NCBI GenBank assembly: GCA_029961685.1
Contig: JARWKL010000010.1
Coordinates: forward strand, 4,699,769 to 4,763,768
DNA: 64,000 nucleotides
Reading direction: 5' to 3'
Origin: Aristolochia californica
Taxonomy: Eukaryota; Streptophyta; Magnoliopsida; Piperales; Aristolochiaceae
The notes beneath the pieces were generated by a model, which was not told the origin of the DNA, did not search any database, and worked only from the letters and a program-made list of their open reading frames with translations. Position 1 is the first letter of the stretch. The number at the start of each line of letters is the position of its first letter. Position numbers and translations under genes: made by a program. Shown piece by piece: positions 11,800 through 24,000 of this stretch.

Positions 11800-12660
11800 T
11801 CTCTCTCTTTCTCCATGAGCTAAATCCATGGAGTCCTGAAAATCAATAACTAGCTCTTCATGCTTAAGTATTAATGAGTCTAGCCTAACAACTACATCAT
11901 TATTAAAAGCATTTAAGTTATCTTTTTTAATTCTGTCTATAATTTTACATCTTAGTCAATTTTCTATTCTTGATTAGAAAAAAATTACATTTTTCGATAC
12001 GCTTTTCTATAGTACATTCATCATTTTCTAGTTTAGAGCATACCTCTTCTTCTAATACCACGACGACCAAGTTTGCAACTTCTTCCTCTTGGGCTTCATT
12101 CTTTGAACCGAGGAGTGCTTCATCTCATGCTTCAACTCTCAAGGACTTTTTTTTGGACGATATTGTTTCCTTCTTCATTGGACAGTCAACAATGAAGTGA
12201 GTTTTGCTTTCATATTTCAAGCATTTGTTGTTGTCTTTTAGAGTTGTTTCTCCTCCTTTCTACCCTTTTCTTTCCATAAACCTCAAAAATTATTTTAAAT
12301 TTCTTGAAAAACAAACCTATTTCATTATCCAAATCAGTTTTGTGCTTAGTCTCATCAGTTTCCTTAACTGCAAGAGCATTTGATACCTTCTTTTGTTTCT
12401 CATATTCTTTTTCAAATTCCTTCAAGCTCATTTCATAAGTGAGAAGACTATGCGTAAGCTCATCGAGTGTAAATGGTTTTATTGTTTTTATTTCATTGAT
12501 GATTATTACCTTTGGCATCCATTTCTTGGGGAGACTCCTAAGAATTTGGTTAACTTTTTGTTCAACTGTGAAGGTGGTGTCCAACATAGCTAGTTTAGTT
12601 GGGATAAATCTTTTACTCATGCTTTCTATGGTCTCTCCTATCTTAGGAGTTAGGGAAGGG
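11800..12660 (-). mobile_element. Copia gag pseudogene
   Basis: The minus strand at 12620-12210 gives a 136-residue frame with the Copia gag (UBN2-type) signature: QILRSLPKKWMPKVIIINE, then LTYEMSLKEFE. Further left, in shifted frames, come a basic region and EEVANL...LEEEVCSKLENDE, the acidic part that follows the zinc knuckle in these gags. Frameshifts at about 12200 and stops downstream show it is dead. Confidence 0.75.
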
Positions 12661-12664
12661 TGGG

Positions 12665-14788
12665 GGGATGGTGGGGTTGATTAAACTTTAACAATTTACA
12701 CAAAAACATCTATTGCACCAAAATTTCTATAGTGGTTTACAATCACCACTATTTTATTTTGTTACTCCAGTTCCCGGGAGGCCTTGACATAAAAAAACCA
12801 AACAACATCTACTGATTAGAACTGCAATGGTTGAATTTCAACACCATAATAGGTATAAGCACCTAGACTCAAAATGATTTTTACAATATAAAACAAGTCA
12901 ATATAGTCTTATTTGTTTACTAGCAAGGATTACTTATTTACAATTAAGCTCACAAATGCCTCTTAATAAACATATATCAAATTTACAAGCAATAACAGAA
13001 AAAATCCTAGGTGAAACTACAAATTTGATTAGCAACATTAGAATAGATATTAAAATGAATTCATATGATGTTAACTAAACTGATATTTTGATGTGAAAAA
13101 CAAAAGCTCAAGCAGAAAGTATAATCAAAACTTCAATCACTTTAAGAAAGTATTCAAGAGATATAAAAATAGATGTTGGAATACTTACCTATTCGAAGAT
13201 ATTCTTGTGTAGGAGACTTCAATATCAGATTAAAAAAAATCCAAGCTCAAGAAATCACTAAATATGACATGGTTTAAAATTTCGTTAATGAAGTTGTTGT
13301 TAGGCTTGGAAACAAATTGGGTATTTATAAGATAAAATCCCGGTTAAAAAATTAGTCATTGCCCATGTTCCTACCTCTTGTGCAAATAATTGAAAAAAAT
13401 ATGAAAATACTTTTTTTTATTCTAAAATAAATTAGAATTAAGTAGAAGACATTCCTTGAGGAAGTGAATTCCACCACAAAATGTCATCAACCTTAGTTGA
13501 AGAAATTCTATCGATAATTATTTATTAGTTAAAACAGAAGCAATCGGAGATATTCTTCAAAGGAATCGACTTGTCGTTGAAGGTGTCAATTTTGGCGAAA
13601 TTAAGAGTTTCCTATGCTACCTAGAAAATAATTACCAGTATAAATTGATTCTGCCAAAAATAAGAGTTTCCCGATGGATGGTGGAAAACTATTTACTAGC
13701 GAAAAACCTTTTCCATCGAAAATAAGTATTTCCTAGGAGTTGGCAGGAACTTTTTCTTTGACAGAATTCAGATTTCACATTAGAAAGATTCAATTTTTCA
13801 GTGAAATATTTTTCGCTTATAGAAGTTGTTGCCATTCATCTCAGCTTGTTCTTCTTCTCTCCCACAAGCGATAACGCGTTGTCTCTCCTCGTAGGAGACT
13901 GCAGAATAAATCTTGCCAAAATGAAGGCAAGATATCCATTCCCAATATTTGGGTCTAAATACTTCCCAAGATATCTAACTAAAACCCAAAAAAAAAATTG
14001 GACCTCTTCGGCTTCACATTCCTTTGCTCAAGTCCTTGAGCTTGATGAAATAAACAGCTGCAAAAAGTGGGATAATTTTCACCATTCCATAAACATGTGA
14101 TGAGGATCAACTAGCTTGCTTTTGTTTAGTAGCTATGGCGACAAGCGACTAGATGGCAAGAAAAAAAATAAAGGTATAGGGAACTAAAAAAAAAAAGACA
14201 CCAAATCCAGGTAAAAGGGCTAATCAAACTCAGCATTTTTGGAGCATTGGCTATGGTTAAATCATGCTGAAGAATCTAAATCATGGTCTCCCAAAGAACA
14301 ATCGTTGCTCTAAACTACCGGATAACCTAAGCATCCACAAGAGTATCATAAAACAAGGAGCCACCCATAACGGGTAGATAATTAGCCAGGTTCATATTCC
14401 TTAAATTCAAGAATCACAGGAAGGAAACATGTCCAGTATATAATGGAGAAATTGTTCGGAAAAACAGCATATACAGCACTCAGAAAAGGCAACATTGATC
14501 CTTTTAACAAGATTCATACCTCAAAAAATGCTTTTCTAAATGGTGTTGCAGATTTAGTAAAGCTGTCATACCTTATTATGATAAATGAAAATCATGCCAT
14601 TGAACTGCAAAGAAAAGGACAAGTTCTTGCAGCATAAATAGAATAAATTAATCACCTGATACTTTCCAAATTTGTCAATGCTGGTCTATCAATTCATTCT
14701 CTTTGAATGCCACGGATTTGAACAATATTTTGTGCGATGATTCCGTAGAGCACATTTACTTGCAGTTAGTTCTGTAACATCCACTCAT
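12665..14788. other. Spacer downstream of the peptidase gene
   Basis: AT-rich sequence without a recognisable gene. The part nearest 14788 probably contains the peptidase 3' UTR. No poly(A) signal can be singled out on the minus strand among many A/T-rich candidates. A 99-codon frame at 13801-14100 shows no family features and I do not call it a gene. Confidence 0.5.
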
Positions 14789-15035
14789 TCAACAAAGGCT
14801 TGGATAGAATTTGTTAGACCTCTTGAATGCAGCAAGATCTAAAATAGCATCCCCAAATGCGGCTTGTGTTTCAACCTCTCCTTCCACTCCTGTGTTGCAG
14901 CCCCAAACATGGATAGCAAGTCTTCTGCATTTGGGAGACTCAGACCTCAAGTATGTGTTATACCACCTTATGACATCATCCTTCTGGATACTCTTGAGCT
15001 CGTCCGCTTCCATCTTTAGCATGTCAAATAAATAC
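14789..15035 (-). CDS. M16 peptidase terminal exon, 247 bp
   Basis: Starts after 'aactgcag', reads [20 protein letters not shown], then [20 protein letters not shown] and IHVWGC, and ends in a Cys codon and TGA at 14791-14789. The D-VI-WY...SPKCRRL pattern is the C-terminus of plant nardilysin-like proteins. Confidence 0.96.
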
Positions 15036-18000
15036 CTGCAGTTCCACAGATTTAGTCGAATGATAAGTAATAACTGGAACAGCTGCTTAGAAACTAGAAA
15101 CATGAAAAAATCTAATATGACTTTTTAAAAAAATTATTGGTTCCCAAAATAACATTTGGCCTTCTAGTTGTTTTTTTTCTACCAAAACAACGTGATTTTG
15201 TCAAACTGCAAAATTAAAATAACTATGTTTGAAAAAAGAAAACAATAAAGAAGAAATTAACTTCGATACAGAGGGAAGAAGGAAAAGAAGAATATGGCCA
15301 AAGAAGAAAGGACAGAAAGCAAGAGGGTTTGGCCAACCTGAAAGCCAACCCCTTTCTTTCTTACATAAAACATAAAACTATAACTATTAATTCTGACCAA
15401 ACTTCACTAAGAACATTCTTCTAAATTTTCAAAGAAAAAAGAAGACAGCATTCTTGTTTTGCCTTCCTGATCGCATTAGATCAGCTAGGCCTCCCAAATT
15501 TGATCAAACATTTTTCAGAAGTATGCTTTATCCTGTCATTGTGGGACACCCTCTTCCTCTGCTTCAGGCTCCGCCTGAATCCTCTGCCATGAGAACACTG
15601 GGATCTTCCATGCTCACGATTACCAGAGAAACCAATGAAGACAAGGCAAAACCATCTCCAGACACTTCAGTGCCATCTCCGTCAGAGACACTACATCAGT
15701 CACTGAAGACTAGAGTAAATAAAATTAAAATTTATATCTTTTGTGATCATTATTTGACACTTGGCAGTGTGATATGTTCGTTCAAACTTCTAGGAAATTT
15801 GCTACCTAGAAGTCTTCCCTTGTTTCTTCCTCACATTGTGCATTTGAACTAATGGATAAGTAAAAACGTAGGTCATGTAGCATCTTCCAGAGAGTAAATA
15901 TACTCATTGAGGTTATATCTCCTTGTTAAAAGCCAAGAGCGCACTTGTACAAATTATCAATCCTCATGATATTCAGCCTTTGAGCAGATGTGCCACACAC
16001 AGAACTTCACAAGACTCAGCAGTTTCATGGAACATAAAATTAGCACCTACATGTAGTTTTGTGCTATTAATGAGACAGCTTACCAAACATAATCAAACAT
16101 GGCCACATGAAACATACTCCTAATAGATGTCATCAGAACTGAACCAGACTGGTCAGTTCAACATGCCAGAACCTGACCCCTTTAGAAGAAAACTGGTTTT
16201 AGCATAAACCCCAAGGACCCAGCGGTTGGTCCAGTTCGATAATCTACTTATGAATACGTGAAAAAAAATTCTGGAGGGAGGAGTTGAAGAGGTGACCAAA
16301 CACTTGAAAGGTAATGTTATACCAGAGTACCAAAATATTGGTTTGTGTCTAAATCCAATGAAATGAATATATCATAAAATATGAAGGTAGCATCCCACTC
16401 TGGTCCAACAAATGGTTGAACCCAGTCTAACCCCGGTTAAACAAAAACCTGCCCTCCTACCAATTTGATGGCCAGTCAGTGCACTATTTTCCTTTGCTTA
16501 AATAACTTCTAGGTAGGTATTCATTTCAATAAGAGATATAAGATGAATACATACAGACCTCTCCCACAATAAGATATTGTTATCAGTAAGTTCTACAAAG
16601 TTCATTTGAATTTGTTGGAATCTTCTATGAGAAAATCAGCTCAAGGGTATTTTGGTCGTTGTACATGATTGGACATTTTATATTATGGCACTATCTTGTT
16701 CAACATGTTTAATTTTATATTTTGGCACTCTCTTGTTCATATTCATAGGAAGAGTAGAATGGGAGTTACAAGGGAATAAGTGATTTTTATGAAAAGAGGC
16801 ATTTTTGTAATTTATCATCTAAAACCTAATAAATAGCATTTGGGGTTGTGTACAATCCCTAATGCAGCTCGTTCAAAGCTTCTGCCTCTCTCTCTCTCTC
16901 TCTCTCTCTCTAAGTTTCACACTTTTTACACGGTATCAAAGTGGTGATCATTGCTGGGAGTGCATCTTAACCAATAAAACTCCTTTTCTCTGGACTACAC
17001 AAAAACAGGTTTTTTCAAATCTTCTCGGTGACTGGTTGGTAAAAAATCAATTTTCCCCATTTTTCTTCTGCTATAAGCCTAGGGTTACTGGTTCTTTCAT
17101 CCTTTGAAGGATTATTCATGCTTTGATTGCCCTATAAAAGGTTCTTTTTGAGTGATCTTGGGATATTGTCAACTATCCCTAGACCAGTGGCTGTGTCATC
17201 AATCCTTATGCTGACATCAGCCCTAATTGTGGTCTATTCTTGAAAGATTTTCTATCTAATTTCTATATGGTGTTGATTTGAGCACATAATACTTATGCAC
17301 ATCTCGTTCCAACCCTAACCCTAACTTTTACGAAGTGGGGTCCACATCATTGAAATTTGCAAACGTGCTTAGCTATTGAAATTGAATATTTTAGTGACTC
17401 TATACTTATTCTATGATTGATTTGGGTAAAGATTATGTACCATCCAGAGAGATGAGTAGATCTGATGATAAAGATGTGTTTATGACTTCTAAAAAGTTGA
17501 CAGGACCGAATTATCTCAATTGGGCCAGAACAATGAGAATGTTCTTGAAGGGTAGGAGGACAAAATACATCTGAGACGACCCTTCAATCCCATCAACTGA
17601 TGATTGGGAAATTGAAGACAACCAAGTTATGATTTGGATTGTCAATAGTATTGATTCAACCTAGAGAAATCAAGAAATCAAGTGATGCATTGTGAAACTG
17701 CCAAGGCTATGGGTTTCCTTGGAGTACTTATATGCTGCTCAAGAGAGCTACTTATCCAGAGTCTATGCATTGTACACCAATTTTTTTGGTCTCAAAAGGG
17801 GTAACAAGACAGTTACACCATATGTGGGACTCTGGTAGGAAATTAATATGTATCATCCTTTCACTATGGATGAGCAGGAATTGAGGAAACAACAAAACCA
17901 GTTACTAGTGGCATAGTTTCTTGATGGTCTAGGTGGTGAATTTGTCAGCATTAAAGCAAAAATTCTAGCTTTAGAAGAGGTGCCCTTGTTACCCACTACT

Positions 18001-21000
18001 TACTATAGAATTGTGAGAAACGACATTGGTATCTAAAGAAGAAAAGGGGGGTAAGATGACAAATGCTGCAACACTTAATACTCTAGGCCCTAGTTCTAGC
18101 CCAGCAAACTCATCTCAAGGCCGAATAGGTTCGAGGAGAGGAAGAGGTAGAGATAATTCAGGCAAAGGTGATGGTAAGTCAAGGAGGATAAGCGCCCAGT
18201 GTGGACGAACTAATCATTACTCTGATAGGCGCTAGAAATTGTTTTGAAAACCTGCCTGGGCAAACTCTACCAGTCATGAAACCAGTGGAGCAATATCAAA
18301 GGTTGTTGCACCTGTCTCTTCAAGGGGAGATGATGAGGTACAACAGCTATTTCAACAACAACAGATTATGCAACGCCTAGCTTAGCTATCAAGTGGTTCA
18401 TCTACGGGATCCATGGTTCATGCTCATGCTCATACTGCTACTGTATCCACTCTTTATGTGTCTTCTTCTCCTACCTGGGTTATCGATTCCAAAACTACTG
18501 CTTTCATATCATTTTTGTTTTCTAACATAAAAGAATCATCACAGATAAAACAAGTAAACTTAGCTTATGGGTCTATTTCCTCAGTTCATGGTGTTGATAC
18601 TATTACTCCTACATCTTTCTTGTCTCCTTAGTCTGCTTTCCTAGTTCCTAAATTTTCCTTAAATTTGATGTCAGTGAGTCAATTAACTAAGTCTATGAAT
18701 TGTTCTATGATTTTTTATCCTACTCATTGTCTCTTGCAAGACCTTGTGACAAAGAGGACAATTGGTTCCCCATGTGAGAGAGACGACTGGAGAGCCACCT
18801 ACCAGATAATACACTACATGTGCTCTATACATCAACTACCCCATTCCAGTGGTATTTGCGATTAGGTCATCCTTCACCGGAAAAATTGCTTCAAGTCTTT
18901 CCAGAATTTCTGTGGGTTGACCGAGTCAACTCACAGAACCTGCTCAAATACCAAGTTGAATTTCTGGAAAGAGAAAAACTTCATTGACTTGTTGTAATTT
19001 AAATACAACGAATCTCAATACCCTTAATAGAGGAAACTAGTAGAATCCAATTACAATTAAACTACCCTTATACCAATTACACCAAAAATTAAACACTAAA
19101 AAATAAGTCCTAAAAAAATTGAACAACTAAACATAAATAGAAGATTAACATAACTAAAACATTTTTAACTGAGACTCTTCTGTGAGACCTCTTCTTATGA
19201 GACTCCTCTTAGACTACCATTTAATTTTGGCTCTATGACACTTCTTGCTATGAGAGTCATATAAGACTCTTCCATACTTGCTCTTTAACAATATCATCAA
19301 TGGAAGTTGATTTTTTTTCTTTTTGTCTTATTTTGACTTTTTGTTTCTACGAGAGTGGATTTATGTAAGATTTCATGTCCTATTCTTTTTTCTTCTTTTT
19401 ATAATGTAGTCATGTTCCTTTTTCTTCTTTTATGCAAATGCTTATGTCATTGATATAATATTTGTGTCCCCTTATATTTTCTTAAATAAAATTCTCATTA
19501 CTTTCAAGATAAAAAGAAAAAGCAATTTTGTTGATGATAATTCTCTGGTTATTCTTCTCGGGAATCCAAGAATTTCAAGAAGAAACACTTTCTATAAATA
19601 TGCAAAGATCAAGTGGTGAGGACTCCCCTTGTGTGTTGCCGATTACACAAGTTTATACTCGAAGACTCTAGACTACGACAAGACCCAACACACTGTGGTT
19701 GGGGAGTGAAGCATTTAGGATAGATTAGTTGTTATTTTATTACTTATATTTTGTATTGTCCTTAGAAGTAATTGTTTTATTTGTTCAGGGGCATTTTGGT
19801 CTTTAGGGGTATTTTGGTCATTTTGAAATGTTCCTCTTCTCCTTCTATTTTCTCTCTTCTCCCTCACGGAAGCAGCACACCACCAATGTCCCGCATCATC
19901 AAGGGACTGAAATTTTGTGAAAAACAGGGATTGTTCTCTAGGCTTGTTCTTAACTTTTGTAGGATCAGGAACTATTTTCTAATTCTGTTTTATAGATTTA
20001 GGTTTCCCCTGTATCTGTTTTCTCATAACCTTCTTCCCAGAAACTATTTTCCCACCAAAGAAAGTGGAAGATTTACAAAAAAAAATTAGAAAGCAAAAAT
20101 TGGAGTCAAATTGTTTTAAGGTATTGCAGCTAATACATATTATGCAGAAAGACGAGTGAGCTAGAAACTAAAGAAGCATCTGTTTAAACGCACTTTTAAT
20201 GGGTCTAAGTGCTCCTAACCATGCATTTTACTGCCAAAAGCGATAACAGAACTATCAGTTGACACAGTAAAATAACAATATTTATTTCTTATTTTTTTGT
20301 TACAAGGTTGAACATTCATAACAACCAAAAAACTAATTATAAGATAATGGCAACCCTACCTTTTATCAACAATTTGAGTCCAGTGGTGATCTGTTTCATG
20401 AATAAGAGAAGGATGTTTCTCCAACTTCTGCTCTATCAAGCTGGCACGATAATTTTCAAATGATTCTGCATCAAGACCTTCCTGTGAAGGTAAAATGTTT
20501 TTGTTAGAGAACAGCATACATCGCAGTGGGATATCAACAAAATACTACTGTTCATTTCAAAAATACTTGTTTTCTTTTTCTATAAACAGCACATAAAACT
20601 GTATAAAATATGAATGTAGAACTCCTCAGGTAAGGAAGTTGACAAAACCACGCATAATTAAAAATGCAGCTCTCAGTTTCTCTATTACCAACTCTCCCTC
20701 CAATCTCTCATGCACACACTCCCTCTTTTCTTATTTTTTGAATAAGGTGAGAGATATTTCGGTGGCAAAAGGAGTTACAAGCTAGCACCCAAACATGATG
20801 GAAAGGCCAAAGAGAAACCAAAAAATGTACAACAAAGAATAAACATATACTACAGTTGAGAATACAAAGGAACCAGTGAATGAGCGTCAAGTGAAAATAA
20901 CTTGCTCTGAAAGGGAAGTTCCTTCCTGGCAAGACGTCAGCATGTGAAGGATCTAGGCATGTGAAGCCCAGTAATAGTAAGTTGTTGCACCAAGTGTTAT

Positions 21001-24000
21001 AAAATGCAGAGCAGAGTAGTCAGTTGAACCGGGTTCCAAGTCAGTTAAGAGGATAACCTAGGGAAGGGAAAAAACGCGACTGACCAATTTTGAACTCGAT
21101 CGAGTTGCCAAAGAATCGGCTTTCCAGGCTTCCATGGCATCCAAATTGGGTGCTCATTCTTACTTGGCTCCAGGTTTGTCCTTCTAACATTATCTTTTTT
21201 GAGCCCTTATTATTTGAAACAAGGTTCCCATCATGTGTAAATTTCATGCTGCACTAATTTGGAATCATAATAAGAGATTACCCTCAAACTCAATTTTCAT
21301 GGCAGTGCTCTTAGCAACCCTGGGCCAGCTGGTTTTGTCAGGACCATCTGGAATTCTGAAGGCCTCGCTGTCATTTCTTAGTCTGGACCAATGGAGATTC
21401 CAATCTCTACCTCAGCTGAGCTCATGGCCCTCCTCTAGGGCCTTATTATTTTTTGTGATCACTTGATTGGCCCTCTTATTATTGAAGGTGACTCCAATGT
21501 GGTGGTCACCTGGTGCTCCTCCAAACGACCTTGGTGCCATTTGGGCAGCCAATCATGATATCATGGACATTTCCTCTTTGCTTACTTGTTTTTGGATTAT
21601 GCCCTGAGATCAGCTAATTCTTTAGCTAATTCTCTTGCCAAACAAGCTTCCCTCCAATCACTTGTTGTAAAGGGAATGCACCTTTGATTGTTTATTCTTT
21701 TTTGCTTAATAAAGCTGATCACTTTCAAAAAAAAAGATTCAATGGCAAATGCTAAAAATCTTTGTTCTTATGTCTATTACAGAGCACACGTGCAACAACA
21801 AGGCAACATAGCAAACAGATGTTTACAGCTTCGGAGTGGTTTTACTAGAGCTCATAACAAGCAAAGTCATTCAACACGACAACTTCAACGAACTCATCAA
21901 CATAGTAAAGTGGGTCCGAAGAAAGATCAACAAAGAAAACGGCTTCATTAAATTTCTGGACCCCAAAATCTCAAATTTGTTGCAGAAAGACGTGTTCTAA
22001 GCTCTCTAAATAGCTCCATGGCATTACGGTCATGCAAGAAAAGTGACTCACCATGTTTGAAATCATCAGATCACTACGGTAAATCGAAACTAGAACCCAT
22101 TCCTCAATTCCTTGTCCTCCTTCCAATTAATCCCACTCCAACTATCATCTTTGTTCTGCATGGCGAAGTGGGGGTGGCAACCCTTCCCCTAAGGGGGAAG
22201 TGCAGGGCTCCACCCACTTCCTCTGATTCTCGAATAATGTTGGGAAAACATCTCTCTCCTACCTCTATTTTCCTTCTCACGGAAAGGTCTTCTTCTGCCA
22301 CTCGTCACTTCTTGTATCATGTAGATGCTTTAAAAATTTTATGTGATTCACTGGGTAGCCTTAGGACATCAGCTAAAGGACTGGAATGAAGCATTAAGGG
22401 GGGAACAAATCCCCAAACAACTACACCCAATAAAAAAAAAATTGGGGTTCTCAAAGTAGAAGCATTAAGGGGGGAACAAATCCCCAAGCAACTACACCCA
22501 ATAAAAAAAAATTGGGGTCTTCTCAAAGTAGAAGCATTAAGGGGGGAACAAACCCCAAAACAACTACATCCAATCAGAAAAAAATGGGGACTTCTTTAAG
22601 TATGTAACACCCACATAGATATAAACTTTCTTCGTGATGAACTAAAACATTTTTAACCTTTTTGGACATGAGAATATCCCAATAGATCATTTAATTGAAA
22701 TACGAGATAATTTATCAATAGACCTCAAGACAATGAACAAATTAGCTACAAAAAAAAGCACAACGAGGAAATGGGAGCAACGTCAAACCTCATTCCAAAA
22801 CCTCAAACCATGTAAATTAAGAGTAAACTAATATTTAACCAAAAACAGAGCAAAGGAGAGTCACCAAGTAGTTCATGTCAACAAAAAAAAGAGATTAGGA
22901 CAATTACTTGACCCCTCTCCTCTAACTAACCTCTTCACTAATCAAAATTTTGGCCATAATAACTGACATTAAGACTAAATAACACACTAGTAAGTTATAT
23001 GACAAAACTGCACCTCACTTAAGAATATTAACCCCTTTTTGCCTGATAGTCAGCCAAATGATTGGCAGATCTGGGGTGTGGGTCCATATACAATTTAGAT
23101 GGGAAGTATTTTTTTGATGAAATTATATAAAAACTTTTATAAAAGAGGGAGAGAAATATACAAACCTAACTAAGCAGGCCTTCCTCCACAACAAGGTGTT
23201 GGAGGGAAAATAAGTATCCCAGTGCCACCCCGACTTTCTTTGCGCACAAGTCAATGACAACCTTGGAGTCACCTTCGATGATGAGGGGGCCAACGAGACG
23301 GTCCCCAAAGATCAAGAGGCCCTGGAGCAACCCAGCGAGTTATGTGGTAATAAAAATACCCAAAGGGCCCACAAAGGAGTAGAGGAGGCAACTATTTTCA
23401 TCATGAATTACCCAACCAAAACCAGCAAGACCAGGGCAGCCAAAGGCACTGCCATCGAAGTTCATCTTGAAGTGGCCAGAGAGGAGAGGGGGGAGGGGCA
23501 TTGGGGGATGGGAAAGCCCCACAATTGCGGCGATCAAACGCTTGTTCCCCCTGGCATCAATGCTACTAAGGTGAATGAAGTCGATTGGAGCTGGTAGTGT
23601 TTTTAAAGACAACAATGGAGACCCTATTCTATCTTATGCAGGGCCGGTGGGCATTGCTAATTCAAATACTGCTGAAGTGAGTGCTCTTCTATTCAGCCTT
23701 CAAATCTTCAAAGAGCGTCTCCATGGCAAGTTGTTTATTGAAGGGGATTCTAAGACTGTCATCAGTTGGTGTTCAAAAGATAGCTCCCCCCCTTGGCGCC
23801 ATTGGCCTATCACTGATTGTATTGTTGACATTGTGTCATCTATTCATTGTAATTGGAACCTCGTCTATTCATAAAACAGCTTTTCTACCAATATGATTTT
23901 TTTTTTTGAAATTTATTACCTTACTTTTCTTCTTTTTTCAGTTTTTACTTATTTTATAAAATTTTTATTTGTTAAGTGGGTTGACAGAAAATAGACCCAA

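Noticed and set aside
14811..15128. 105-codon plus-strand frame over the terminal peptidase exon
   Set aside because: Antisense shadow of the clear M16 exon at 14789-15035.
15454..15852. 132-codon plus-strand open frame in the last intron
   Set aside because: Begins like [13 protein letters not shown], but I recognise no family and see no supporting signals; treated as chance or old repeat.
17312..17328. Telomere-like ccctaaccctaac
   Set aside because: Only two units, inside Copia leader sequence; chance or leader composition rather than an interstitial telomere.
22018..22389. 123-codon plus-strand open frame
   Set aside because: No recognisable domain, no promoter or splice context; it sits in a peptidase intron and ends at a tandem repeat.
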